Source: Candidatus Shapirobacteria bacterium | Lineage (GTDB): Bacteria; Patescibacteriota; Microgenomatia; UBA12405 | Assembly: GCA_028700625.1 (NCBI GenBank) | Contig: JAQVSI010000008.1 | Location: forward strand, 1 to 39,176 | DNA length: 39,176 bases | Reading direction: 5' to 3' | In this document: in pieces, positions 1-8,156 of the stretch | Layout of the letters: the number at the start of each line of letters is the position of its first letter | Numbering within the stretch: the first letter of the stretch is position 1 | Translations under genes and position numbers: made by a program | The notes under the pieces: model-generated | Databases searched by the model: none | What the model was told of the DNA's origin: nothing | Seen by the model: the letters and a program-made list of their open reading frames with translations, nothing else

Positions 1-127
1 TCAAATCCAGTGACGACATCATTCTTATCAAAAATAATTTTATAAGAATAAATATTTTCTTCACCAGATTCAAATTTTAATATCAAATCAGAAAAAGAAA
101 CATCGGGTTCTAAACCATCAGGAACTT
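1..127. repeat. Terminal direct repeat, copy 1 (contig closure)
   Basis: Bases 1-127 are identical to 39050-39176. An exact repeat of 127 bases at both ends is typical of a de Bruijn assembly of a circular molecule with k=127. I read it as an assembly overlap and not as a biological terminal repeat. The unique circle is therefore about 39,049 bp. Confidence 0.93.
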
Positions 128-365
128 CCTGTTTTTTAACACCAACAATTCTTTCTTCTACTTCTTTTGTTTTTTTGTTTACCAAAAAAAACTTTTTAAC
201 AGGAACATCAATTATTCTTGTTTTTGGTTTAAAAGGTACAATATATTTTCCAGTATCTTCGGGAGAAACATCAGATGAGGTAATTCCTAAATTTGGATTA
301 TCATGAACTCGACCTTCAATAACTCCAAAAATTTTATTTGTTTTTTTACTGTAAAAGATTATCAT
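1..365 (-). CDS. Hypothetical structural-region protein, split by the contig ends
   Basis: This gene is missing from the ORF track because it crosses the circle junction. Translation starts at an ATG at 365, in an ATGA overlap with the stop of the upstream gene at 362-364. It begins MIIFYSKKTNKIFGVIEGRV and runs off base 1. Joined across the junction to the stop at 39037-39039 it gives 125 residues. The protein is charged and soluble, without a membrane segment or recognised motif. It lies at the end of the tail/adhesion genes and before the 476-aa virion protein, so a small structural or assembly role is inferred. I do not recognise the family. Confidence 0.85.
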   Translation of the reverse strand, partial: MIIFYSKKTNKIFGVIEGRVHDNPNLGITSSDVSPEDTGKYIVPFKPKTRIIDVPVKKFFLVNKKTKEVEERIVGVKKQEVPDGLEPDVSFSDLILKFESGEENIYSYKIIFDKNDVVTGF

Positions 366-1216
366 GCAATTTTATTTCTAAAAACAATAACTCGATAATT
401 AATAGTAACACTTCTTTCCAAAGTAATAACTAACCTAGCGACATAAGACTTCATCCAAACATTGTCATTTGATCCATTGTCAGAAACATCAAAACCCATT
501 ATTGCCCCAGAATACCAATCTCCGCGATTTATTAATTCCTGCACAATATCTTTGACATTAATTCCAATCCACTCACCCGGAGGAGGTAAAGAATTATTAT
601 TGTTTGTATAAGCAGTTGTATCACTCCAATTTTCATCGTAACCATAGGTATGAAGTTTTAAATCACCAGATCCAGCTCCTTTTGAATCAACTTGAATTTC
701 CAACATCGCTGATTTTATGGTATCTCCTTGTTCAATTGTCGGCAAAAAATACATTTCAGACCAATAAGTAGTTCCATCTTTTTTACCCATTATCATATAT
801 TCACTAGTCCAACTTTCACTATTAAACATTGAATAATTATAATCATCGTAACCATCGCCTAAATTCATATCACCCATATTTAATTTTAATCTAATCTTAG
901 TCGCATCAATATAAGAATAAAAAGTGACAAAACCACCTGATCCAACCTGAACATTTGGAAGGATGGTTTGGCCACTTCCACCAAGATCATCAACATTACC
1001 TCGATAGGCAATATAAGCCGGAATATAACCTAAACCATGAGTAATATCTAAATATTTAATTTCAGCATCGCCAGTATTCCAAGTGATAGAGCCAGTGGCT
1101 TGACCATAGTAATTTAAAAAAGGAAATTTTGACGATAAAATCATGTGCCGAATATCATTGTCCGTCAAAGCAGAATACCCTTTTTCCATTATTTTTATTC
1201 CAAAATCTTGTGTCAT
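362..1216 (-). CDS. Tail adhesion/receptor-binding protein with GLKI-type domain and jelly-roll-like C-terminus
   Basis: I take the ATG at 1216 (MTQDFGIKI), 4 nt after the upstream stop, and not the track start at 1237, because MTQDFGIKI aligns with the start of the same domain in the two upstream neighbours. The N-terminal ~100 residues carry the shared pattern: GIKI near the start, then ITHGLGYIP. The C-terminal ~150 residues (SAMLEIQV ... GDLKLHTY ... MGFDVSD) resemble the DNRLRE/disaggregatase-type beta jelly roll used to bind carbohydrate. It is the last of three tandem paralogues and probably sits at the tail tip. The function is inferred from domain type and position. The stop is a TGA in an ATGA overlap with the next gene. 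Confidence 0.7.
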   Translation of the reverse strand: MTQDFGIKIMEKGYSALTDNDIRHMILSSKFPFLNYYGQATGSITWNTGDAEIKYLDITHGLGYIPAYIAYRGNVDDLGGSGQTILPNVQVGSGGFVTFYSYIDATKIRLKLNMGDMNLGDGYDDYNYSMFNSESWTSEYMIMGKKDGTTYWSEMYFLPTIEQGDTIKSAMLEIQVDSKGAGSGDLKLHTYGYDENWSDTTAYTNNNNSLPPPGEWIGINVKDIVQELINRGDWYSGAIMGFDVSDNGSNDNVWMKSYVARLVITLERSVTINYRVIVFRNKIA

Positions 1217-1220
1217 GTTT

Positions 1221-2171
1221 TTAGCCTGATTCAGCAAAAATTAATAAAACATAAGGAACTGTACCATCAGCACCTTTAATTACCAAATTTACTTTTGTTG
1301 TATCGATGTATGTTTCAACTAACTCCCCTCCTGATGAAGCAATTCCAACTTTTCTCAGACCACATTCCAAATCAGGTTCAGTTCCATTATAAACATCAAC
1401 ACTTCCCGACCACCATTTACCAGAACTCAATTCAGCAAATACATGGACAGTTGGAGCAAAACCTAAATCATGAGTAATTTGTGCCGATCCAGTTCCGCCA
1501 GAAACAGTTATATTTCCAGTCGCAATTTGAGCCAATTTAACTGAAGCATATCGTGACCAAAAAGCATAATCTCTTGGATTTTGAGAAAGAATAGACTTTG
1601 TTGCCAAAGGAATTTTTAAACCATAGTCAATTTGAGTATCTGAAGCCACACAGTTATCAAGATAAGACTGAACACCATCAGAATTAGTCCCTTGCCATTT
1701 AATATATCGAACACCAGTGTCACTTCCTTGTAAATCTCCAAGTAAAGTACACCAAGTCACCCCATCAACCTGAAGATTAAATCTAGTATGACCACCTTCA
1801 GGATACATCTGAATTTCAATAAAATACCAAGTATTATTTCCCAAAGATAAGGCACTTTCACTATAACTTGATCCATTATACAATCGAAGTTTACCTCCCC
1901 AAACATAAACATAATATTGAAGGCTAGCAGCACCATCACCAAGCATTACAAACCAACCATAGCCGTTTGGAGTTCCGTTCCATCTAAAATAAGCCCCAGA
2001 AAATAAAGTTGCGTATTGAGCGCCCAAATCTTTTCGAACATTGGCATTATTCCACATTTTTGAAGCATAAGAACCCTGAATTTTTTGTTCAGTAGTAATA
2101 GCCAAAGTGCCACCACCACTACTGGTAAATTGTGAATAATCGTTTGTTTCAAAATCAGCGGTAAAATACAT
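1221..2171 (-). CDS. Tail adhesion protein: LamG/concanavalin-like N-terminus plus GLKI-type domain
   Basis: The protein has 316 aa. Residues ~1-178 look like a concanavalin/LamG-type beta sandwich (YFTADFET start, then GNNTWYFIEIQMYP and FNLQVDGV), a fold common in carbohydrate-binding phage tail proteins. Residues ~180-316 repeat the domain of the two neighbours (DYGLKIPLATKS, DYAFWSRY, ITHDLGFAP). The start lies 1-2 nt after the preceding stop, as expected for coupled translation. It is probably a receptor-binding or tail-fibre component, from family resemblance and context. Confidence 0.7.
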   Translation of the reverse strand: MYFTADFETNDYSQFTSSGGGTLAITTEQKIQGSYASKMWNNANVRKDLGAQYATLFSGAYFRWNGTPNGYGWFVMLGDGAASLQYYVYVWGGKLRLYNGSSYSESALSLGNNTWYFIEIQMYPEGGHTRFNLQVDGVTWCTLLGDLQGSDTGVRYIKWQGTNSDGVQSYLDNCVASDTQIDYGLKIPLATKSILSQNPRDYAFWSRYASVKLAQIATGNITVSGGTGSAQITHDLGFAPTVHVFAELSSGKWWSGSVDVYNGTEPDLECGLRKVGIASSGGELVETYIDTTKVNLVIKGADGTVPYVLLIFAESG

Positions 2172-2172
2172 A

Positions 2173-2490
2173 TTAAGTTATACCTGTTGGAAAAAGAAAT
2201 AATATAAAATGACAAGATACTCCGGCGTAAAGAGTAGTCGAGGTGACATAAAAATTGTCGCTAGTTGCCCCAACTGGCAATGATCGATGGTTAGTGCCAA
2301 TATCTCTTTCATTAGCAAAAAAAATTGGAATATAACCAATTCCATGAGTTTTGCTTGATCCACCGCTTAAAGTTCCAGTTTCACTTACTTTTAAAATATC
2401 GAAACCAGAATTAAAAACATAGTCATAGTCGTAAAGAGCATTTAATAAACTTTTTCCTTGAACACAAATTTTTAAACCATGATCAGCCAT
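2173..2490 (-). CDS. Small tail protein consisting of one GLKI-type domain
   Basis: This 105-aa protein is almost exactly one copy of the domain shared with the two downstream proteins: HGLKI near the N-terminus, DYDYVFNSGF in the middle and THGIGYIPIFF towards the C-terminus. Its C-terminus (FILFLFPTG) matches the terminal beta strand of the 1221-2171 product (VLLIFAESG). It is the minimal form of a triplicated tail module. I infer a trimeric tail-tip or fibre-base protein; the biochemical role is unknown. Confidence 0.7.
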   Translation of the reverse strand: MADHGLKICVQGKSLLNALYDYDYVFNSGFDILKVSETGTLSGGSSKTHGIGYIPIFFANERDIGTNHRSLPVGATSDNFYVTSTTLYAGVSCHFILFLFPTGIT

Positions 2491-2519
2491 AAATAATTAT
2501 ATCCTTAAAAACTATTATT

Positions 2520-3272
2520 TTAAAAACCTCCGGCCTGATATCCCAAAAGAATTATCATATTTGCACTATCATCGTAAATAGCAATTCTTTTATTTACACC
2601 ATCGATTTTTATATTGGAAACACCGACTAAAATATCTCCAGTCAAAGATTGAGAAGAACCTGCCTTCAATAAAGCATCTGCCGCCCTTAAGTCATTGACT
2701 ATTTCCCATTGACCAGAAGCGATAGTTGTCGCCCCCACAGAAGCAGCTCGATAAGGTTTATTACTATCGTTTGTGTCATACCAAAGATCACCAATGGCCA
2801 AAGAAGTTGGGATTGCATCTTGAGCAAAGGTAGACATTGTGGTAGATACCACCAATTCCCATTCTCCTGCAACTATTTGATCCGCCCCTGCAATGGCGGC
2901 TCGATATAATTTATTACCATCATTAGTATCAAACCAAAGATCACCAATAGAAACCGAGGTAGGAATATCATCTTGTTTAAAAATATTTATTTTTGTATAA
3001 CCCGAACCACTTAAATCAATATCACTAGCCTTAATATGTCCATTCATCCACAATTGAAGTGGAGCATTTACAAAATCAGCAGCGCCTAAAGATAAACCAT
3101 TTTCATCGCAAATCATGGCATTATTTCCATAACCTCTTCTAAAACCATTTGAAAAAAACTGTAACCCTCCTAAATTTTGACCAAGAGCCTGTTCGCCAGT
3201 AATAGCAATAATAGCCAGCTCTTCTTCGGCTGACTTAACTGACATTTTTGGAGTTAAGTCGGTTGTTTTCAT
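2520..3272 (-). CDS. Putative tail fibre/tail-needle protein with duplicated DLWxDT repeat
   Basis: The protein has 250 aa. Two copies of a ~55-residue unit (IPTSVSIGDLWFDTNDGNK..., IPTSLAIGDLWYDTNDSNK...) occupy residues ~105-195. Each ends in Ga..I..G.WE. Such repeats occur in phage fibre proteins. A leading segment with GEQALGQNLGGLQFFS and a C-terminal GDILVGVSNIKIDG resemble fibre beta structure. It is placed between the 479-aa tail protein and the adhesion paralogues, so it probably connects tail and adhesins. Function is inferred. Confidence 0.6.
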   Translation of the reverse strand: MKTTDLTPKMSVKSAEEELAIIAITGEQALGQNLGGLQFFSNGFRRGYGNNAMICDENGLSLGAADFVNAPLQLWMNGHIKASDIDLSGSGYTKINIFKQDDIPTSVSIGDLWFDTNDGNKLYRAAIAGADQIVAGEWELVVSTTMSTFAQDAIPTSLAIGDLWYDTNDSNKPYRAASVGATTIASGQWEIVNDLRAADALLKAGSSQSLTGDILVGVSNIKIDGVNKRIAIYDDSANMIILLGYQAGGF

Positions 3273-3274
3273 AA

Positions 3275-4714
3275 TTACCTCTCTACAAAATTACCAAGAA
3301 CAATAATTTTTCTAATTGGACATTGAACACTAGAACTACCGTTTGAATAATCAACAAAACAACGAATATCCTCAACTGCTTTTAAGTTAATAGTTTTAAA
3401 AACGTGCATTGTCTTATTTTCACCAGTAACTTCAAAAGCATCCGTTATTGTCCCAGTCTCAGCTTGATTTCCTTCAATATAAATTTCTGCTTTTGCACCA
3501 GTAGCCAATGGTTTAGTAAAAACAATAATAGTATTAATATTCCCTAATTCTCGGCCTCTTGTAGTGCTAACAAAAATACTTTTCCACAAACTATCAACAG
3601 ATAATCCACTGAATTTAGCAATTCTGTGAGAATCAGTCCCATTCGTAGAGGCAATTATTGGAGTTCCAAAAGGAGCAGCAATTCCGCCAAGAGTGGCGTG
3701 ACCACCGTCTGCCAAAATAGAAATTTGGATAGGTAATTGACTAACTACTGATCCACAAGAAAGAATATTAGCCCCAGATAGAAATAATATTGTATTCATA
3801 TATAATGTTTTTTGCCTATGATTAGGTAAAGTTCCTGTAAAATATCTCAAAGGAGTTATTTGCCTACCATTTAACCATCCAATAGCAAAGAATCCCGATG
3901 TTTTATCTTCGTAAGCAACATAAAAAATACCATTTACAACGAAAGTGAATCCAATTCTTTGATTACCGACAGCAACTTCATCAGATAATTGATTAGAGGT
4001 GGCCGAAGCATCATATAAATAAATTTGACTTCTTCTTCCTTCACCATAATTTACCGATACATACCAAAGATTATTATAAAATTGAACATCAACAACTTCA
4101 GCCCCTTCTCCAAAATCTAATTTTTGAACATTGAGCAAGGCCTCCCCTTCTATATAAACTCCCAAATATCTACCGTTTCCAAATACAATAATATCCTCTT
4201 TAGCCGCGCAAGGATGGACTGCTTTTTCCAAAGCTTTATCAGTAGAACTTCCCCAATCAGGATCAATTGTTTCAGAAGCAATTGGCATTGTAGCAATATC
4301 ACCGCCAGAAGATTTATTGTAGAAAATAAAAATATTAGCACCGAGACGAATAATACTCTCCCCTTCAGTCATATCGGTTATTGTCTGTGGCCAACTAGGA
4401 GAACCACCACTAGAGATAGCAGTTGAGCTAAGTTTAAACAATTTCCCTGTTCCTACCGCATAAGTGACACTAGAGCTAACTGGCTTATCAAGAATAAATC
4501 TGATTAATTGATCAACAACTCCCGCCTGATTGCCATTTGTTAAATCAGCCAATGCCGGAGACTGTTGAAGAAAGCCCGGCAAAGAAATTATATCCGCCTT
4601 CATGTCACTAGCTTGACCATTATCACCAGTAAAAGTTTTATTGTCGATATGGGCCAAAGGGCTTAAACCCTCATTAAATAAGTCAAAATTTATTACAAAA
4701 TCATTATCTGCCAT
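3275..4714 (-). CDS. Putative tail hub/stopper-region structural protein (479 aa)
   Basis: This large beta-rich protein has repeated short strand-turn units (for example LGANIFIFYNKS, FGNGRYLGVYIEGE, QFYNNLWYVSVNYG, FVVNGIFYVAYED) at fairly regular spacing across residues ~60-330. The pattern suggests a beta-propeller-like fold. It follows the portal gene directly (1-nt gap), where podoviruses keep the tail nozzle/hub genes. I infer a short-tail component; the family is not recognised with certainty. Confidence 0.5.
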   Translation of the reverse strand: MADNDFVINFDLFNEGLSPLAHIDNKTFTGDNGQASDMKADIISLPGFLQQSPALADLTNGNQAGVVDQLIRFILDKPVSSSVTYAVGTGKLFKLSSTAISSGGSPSWPQTITDMTEGESIIRLGANIFIFYNKSSGGDIATMPIASETIDPDWGSSTDKALEKAVHPCAAKEDIIVFGNGRYLGVYIEGEALLNVQKLDFGEGAEVVDVQFYNNLWYVSVNYGEGRRSQIYLYDASATSNQLSDEVAVGNQRIGFTFVVNGIFYVAYEDKTSGFFAIGWLNGRQITPLRYFTGTLPNHRQKTLYMNTILFLSGANILSCGSVVSQLPIQISILADGGHATLGGIAAPFGTPIIASTNGTDSHRIAKFSGLSVDSLWKSIFVSTTRGRELGNINTIIVFTKPLATGAKAEIYIEGNQAETGTITDAFEVTGENKTMHVFKTINLKAVEDIRCFVDYSNGSSSVQCPIRKIIVLGNFVER

Positions 4715-4715
4715 T

Positions 4716-6512
4716 TTATTGAGTTATTACCTGTTCTGCAGGTATTTTTTGCTTACCCGCAACTCGATTCACTTGATTTGCCTGAGTTTGTTGAGGATTA
4801 GCGTTGGTTGGTAAAATTTCAGGCTTTGGTTGTTCTTTTTTAGGAGGAATTGGAATTCCCCTTGCTTTGTACATAGTATCAAGAATCCAGTTTATACGAT
4901 CTGGATCTTGTTCTAATGTAATTAAAGCCATTAAATCTTGGAGTTTATCACTGATATCACTATTTTCGCCAGTGATTGTGACAAATACCCTTGAACTAAT
5001 ACTGTCCCAAATTTCTTTAGCATTATTCAATGCCGGATCTACTTTTTTAATTTCGTTTAACTTATCCTGTTTAATAGCCTCGCCAACATCTTTTGTATGA
5101 GGGCCAAGTTTAACTAAATTATTGTTATACCAACTATCAACAATTATTTCTCGTAATTGATCAACAATATCATTATCACCAGTAAACCTAAAAACATCCT
5201 TTGACTTCATGTTTTTAATAAGTTCAGGCAATATCCATTGTTTAAAAACTCTTTTATAAGGAAGTGTTATTTTTTGCCTTAACAAAGCAAATAATTTCCC
5301 TGCGTTTGTGTCCATTAGCCTTGTTGCTCCTAAAGTTGTCCCCGGAGTTGTGTCACCTCGAACCACTTCATAAGAATTTGAGAGAGCATCAGCATCAGTC
5401 ATTAATCTATTCCAATCAGCAATTAATTGATCAGCCCCCTGCATCCTTACTAAAACTTGAGATAAATCATCAGTGTTTACAATGTCTCCATTCTCTAAAT
5501 CTGCCCTAATATTCATCATTATTTTGGCATCCTTACTCTTAAATATAGTTTTAGAACCCCATTCAAGACCACGAGCTAAACCATTTCCAATTTCATTGGC
5601 ACGAATTTGATGATCGAAGAGAAGTTCATACATCCCAACCCTCCAAAATCTACCATTGAAACGACCACGATGAGCATATATATAATAATCAGACATTTTG
5701 CCGACTAATTTTTCAGCAAACAAAGTATATTTTGAACCTTTCTTAGCTTTATTTAGACCAGCAACAATAACCTTGGCCAAAAAATAATTATTTTCATCAC
5801 CCTCTTGAGCTATCCCAGCAATTTCATTGTATTCTTTTTCGTTTACTTCACCAGTAAATTCAAATATCTCATATTTTTTACTACTACTCTCAATCGCCGT
5901 AGTTTCAGGAGCGGCGGTAAAACTTTTATTACCCAACTCTTTTATGACAGCATTAACATTGTCTTGATCCCATTCCTTCATTCTCTTCATCTGAGATGGA
6001 AGTAATTCATATCTTTCAATAATATCCGAATCATCAATAGTTTCCGCGGTAGTATTGGTTATATATGTATTTAAGTCATCAATGATATTGTAACCACCAG
6101 ATACTCTTTTAAACCCAATGTTACCATTAGCAGAGAATAATTCGACTGCTGTTTTTAATTTAATATCTTCTCCGTTTTCTGATAACCAATTTTTTAAAGA
6201 TGCGTTAGCAATAAAAACCGCCGCAAAATCTTTTCTAGGATTTTGAGAAAACAACATTATATTTTTAGTATCAAACCTTAAGTTCTTTACTTCTGAGTCG
6301 ATTCTAGGATTAATTATGTCAAACCAATAGTTATAAGATAAATCTGAATTAATCTTTTCCCCAGAGTGATCATGATTAGCAAATTTATAAATACGATCAA
6401 TTAATTCATGTTGACTATAATTGACTCCTTCACTTAATTGAACACTTTTAAAGAGATAATTACTTATCTCAGATTCCATTCTTTTGTATAAAGTTGATGT
6501 TGTTTCTGGCAT
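4716..6512 (-). CDS. Portal protein
   Basis: The 598-aa product has the size and profile of a podoviral portal. The N-terminal helical region includes WFDIINPRIDSEVKNLRFDTKN. A central alpha/beta part follows, then a long helical stretch with MLFDHQIRANEIGNGLARGLEW and LRQKITLPYKRVFKQWILPEL (membrane-proximal crown-type helices). The C-terminus is Pro/Gln rich (PPKKEQPKPEILP) as in flexible portal tails. It is flanked by a connector-like gene upstream and a tail gene downstream. The portal forms the dodecameric DNA channel at the capsid vertex. It lies far from terminase and capsid genes, which is odd. No catalytic motif exists to confirm the call, so context counts. Confidence 0.65.
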   Translation of the reverse strand: MPETTSTLYKRMESEISNYLFKSVQLSEGVNYSQHELIDRIYKFANHDHSGEKINSDLSYNYWFDIINPRIDSEVKNLRFDTKNIMLFSQNPRKDFAAVFIANASLKNWLSENGEDIKLKTAVELFSANGNIGFKRVSGGYNIIDDLNTYITNTTAETIDDSDIIERYELLPSQMKRMKEWDQDNVNAVIKELGNKSFTAAPETTAIESSSKKYEIFEFTGEVNEKEYNEIAGIAQEGDENNYFLAKVIVAGLNKAKKGSKYTLFAEKLVGKMSDYYIYAHRGRFNGRFWRVGMYELLFDHQIRANEIGNGLARGLEWGSKTIFKSKDAKIMMNIRADLENGDIVNTDDLSQVLVRMQGADQLIADWNRLMTDADALSNSYEVVRGDTTPGTTLGATRLMDTNAGKLFALLRQKITLPYKRVFKQWILPELIKNMKSKDVFRFTGDNDIVDQLREIIVDSWYNNNLVKLGPHTKDVGEAIKQDKLNEIKKVDPALNNAKEIWDSISSRVFVTITGENSDISDKLQDLMALITLEQDPDRINWILDTMYKARGIPIPPKKEQPKPEILPTNANPQQTQANQVNRVAGKQKIPAEQVITQ

Positions 6513-6514
6513 TA

Positions 6515-7231
6515 TTATAATCTAAAATTACTAATAGGTTGCTTTTTTAGCCTTAGTTTAGGCCTTTCATCAGGTGATCGTCTTTGATAATGTTCCTGAA
6601 TAGATAACCTTATTTTTTCTTTTTCAGCAGATAAAAAGGAAACTTTTTCCTTCATTCCGTTAGCAATAGCATACCTCAAAGCAGCAGAGACAGAAAGAAA
6701 TTGATGGAATTGAGAAGCAAAGCCCGGAGTTTTAGTGGTGTCTGTTGATACAAAATGATTTGCTCCCCGTTGGAACTCTATTTCAATGCCATTAGTAGAT
6801 GAATAATTTGGCACAGGGATAGGGAAAATAGCATTATCAATTTTATAATATTTAGTAGGATGACCAGTGTTATCAAGATCCGAATCGCTAACTTCACGCC
6901 TCAAACAAGGAGTCAAAGTTTGAAAATTACCATTTTCGTCTTTAATTCTCACCCGATTAAAAACTAAACTAGCATCGGGTAAAACATAATTATCACGATT
7001 TTCAACTAAACTTAAAGTAGCAATTGGAAAATCTGGATTAGTAGTATCATCCCACATAAAATTAGGATCAGCTTTGAAAAGTTCAGCCACAGCCTCATCC
7101 TGAGCCACGTTTATATTTCTAGCTCTATCTACAAGAGAATAATCAGTGTTAAAAGTTTCCCCATCACCAAATAAAAGGAAATCAATATCAGCGACTAATG
7201 AAATGCTTTTATCTGTTGGATTAAATTGCAT
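6515..7231 (-). CDS. Head-tail connector/adaptor-like protein
   Basis: I choose the ATG at 7231 (MQFNPTDKS); the track start uses an upstream TTG inside a strong hairpin. The product of 238 aa has features common in proteins encoded beside phage portals: ATLSLVENRDNYVLPD, YYKIDNAIFPIPVPN, then PGFASQFHQFLSVSAALRYA and a basic C-terminal helix. It probably joins portal to tail. Translation may be controlled by the 21-bp hairpin that ends 2 nt upstream of the start. Family assignment is by resemblance and neighbour (2 nt from portal). Confidence 0.6.
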   Translation of the reverse strand: MQFNPTDKSISLVADIDFLLFGDGETFNTDYSLVDRARNINVAQDEAVAELFKADPNFMWDDTTNPDFPIATLSLVENRDNYVLPDASLVFNRVRIKDENGNFQTLTPCLRREVSDSDLDNTGHPTKYYKIDNAIFPIPVPNYSSTNGIEIEFQRGANHFVSTDTTKTPGFASQFHQFLSVSAALRYAIANGMKEKVSFLSAEKEKIRLSIQEHYQRRSPDERPKLRLKKQPISNFRL

Positions 7232-7232
7232 A

Positions 7233-7282
7233 AATAATAATAACACTTTTTAATTTGACATTAAAAGAGTGTTACTATTATT
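7233..7282. promoter_or_regulatory. 21-bp imperfect hairpin just upstream of the late block
   Basis: Arms 7233-7254 and 7260-7282 pair over 21 bp (7 bp, an A:C mismatch, 7 bp, one bulged G, 7 bp) around the loop TTGAC. On the minus-strand transcript the hairpin ends 2 nt before the connector start codon and lies 13 nt after the 7296-7595 gene. It has no T-run that would make it a standard terminator. An RNase III-type processing site or a translational gate for the late genes is plausible. Confidence 0.65.
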
Positions 7283-7295
7283 TTTATTTAGATCT

Positions 7296-7595
7296 TTAGT
7301 TTTGTTTTATGGCTAAAATGAAACTTCCACAACAATTAGAAACCTCATAACCAATCAAATCATCATTTTTAAACTCTTTAAAATAATCTCGACTCTGGCC
7401 AACAAACCAAGCACCATCAACCCCCAAATTATAATCTGTTACCCTTTCTGGCTTTCTAGCAGGGTGAAAAGAATCCTTAACAGTGTCAACCATATCTTGC
7501 ATACCATCAAAATTGCTCAATTTTTTAAAAATTAACTTACCTTCATTTTTTTTAATAAAGGATTTTATTGTCGATCTAGTGATTCTGGTTATCAT
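7296..7595 (-). CDS. Small hypothetical protein under an operator-bearing promoter
   Basis: The 99-aa product starts MITRITRSTIKSFIKKN. It contains FDGMQDMV, a basic segment HPARKPERVTDYNLGV and a Cys-Cys pair near the C-terminus (SNCCGSFILAIKQN). I do not recognise a function. It has its own strong promoter about 30-60 nt upstream with the same palindrome found at two plus-strand promoters, so it is probably controlled with early or regulatory genes rather than late ones. Confidence 0.75.
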   Translation of the reverse strand: MITRITRSTIKSFIKKNEGKLIFKKLSNFDGMQDMVDTVKDSFHPARKPERVTDYNLGVDGAWFVGQSRDYFKEFKNDDLIGYEVSNCCGSFILAIKQN

Positions 7596-7623
7596 TTGAT
7601 TTAATTAATTATTAATTAATATG

Positions 7624-7653
7624 ATTATATACTCACACGTTAGTAGTTGTCAA
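7624..7653 (-). promoter_or_regulatory. Sigma70-type promoter with palindromic operator
   Basis: On the minus strand there is TTGACA (7653-7648) and TATAAT (7629-7624) with an 18-nt spacer. The spacer holds the palindrome TACTAAC-GT-GTGAGTA (7645-7630). The spacer matches the promoter at 15740 almost base for base. It drives 7296-7595. Confidence 0.75.
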
Positions 7654-7689
7654 GAAGATGTTTTCAATTCAAAAAATAGACTTTCGTGG

Positions 7690-7704
7690 TGTCATAAAAT
7701 GACA
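7690..7704. promoter_or_regulatory. Inverted repeat TGTCAT-AAA-ATGACA
   Basis: A perfect 6-bp inverted repeat with a 3-nt spacer lies between the NUMOD1 gene and the promoter of 7296-7595. It could be a protein-binding site or a small hairpin. No function can be assigned from one copy. Confidence 0.45.
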
Positions 7705-7726
7705 TTAAAAGGATGTAGTTAAAAAA

Positions 7727-8155
7727 CTAAAAATTAAAATCTTCCCTATATTTCCAAACAAATCCATAAGCACTCTTACGCCTACCCTGACAACATTGAC
7801 GAATAGTTCGGCTTTTATATGGTTTTTTTTTGCTATTTTCACACAAATTTGGTGTCAAAATTCTTATTAACTCATTAACAGAATTCCAAACAGTCAACAA
7901 CTTTCCTTTTTTTGTATATTGAACAATTACTTTAATTTTTTTACTATTTATTTTTTTAATTCTTTCACTTAAATTTTCATTCTTATCAAAAGTCCAAATA
8001 AAACCATTAGAACTAGTCCTTAAATTTTTGCAAGATTGATTAATGTGCCGAATGTCAAAAGAAGGATTTTTTTTCTTTATCAAAAAATAACTATCCCAAA
8101 CCTTTAAAAAATTACCTTTTTTGTCAAATTGATAAATAATTGTTTTTTTGACCAT
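7727..8155 (-). CDS. NUMOD1-type DNA-binding protein, tandem repeats without nuclease domain
   Basis: The start is taken at the ATG at 8155 (MVKKTIIYQFD), overlapping the upstream stop region; the track start is a TTG. Two tandem units are seen. Unit 1 is YQFDKKGNFLKVWDSY ... INQSCKNLRTSSNGFIWTF. Unit 2 is VQYTKKGKLLTVWNSV ... IRQCCQGRRKSAYGFVWKY. This is the NUMOD1 pattern (I..CC.G.RKSA.GF.WKY) that normally forms the DNA-recognition tail of HNH or GIY-YIG homing endonucleases. No HNH or GIY-YIG core is present in 142 aa, so it is either a decayed endonuclease or a stand-alone binder. Confidence 0.7.
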   Translation of the reverse strand: MVKKTIIYQFDKKGNFLKVWDSYFLIKKKNPSFDIRHINQSCKNLRTSSNGFIWTFDKNENLSERIKKINSKKIKVIVQYTKKGKLLTVWNSVNELIRILTPNLCENSKKKPYKSRTIRQCCQGRRKSAYGFVWKYREDFNF

Positions 8156-8156
8156 A

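Noticed and set aside
1-127. Biological direct terminal repeat
   Set aside because: The exact length 127 equals a usual maximum assembly k-mer and the gene at the junction reads through, so assembly overlap is the simpler reading.
1295-1942. Short ORFs overlapping the adhesion genes (1295-1477, 1757-1942, 1946-2215, 2178-2363)
   Set aside because: Shadow frames of the 1221 and 2173 genes; no start signals or motifs.
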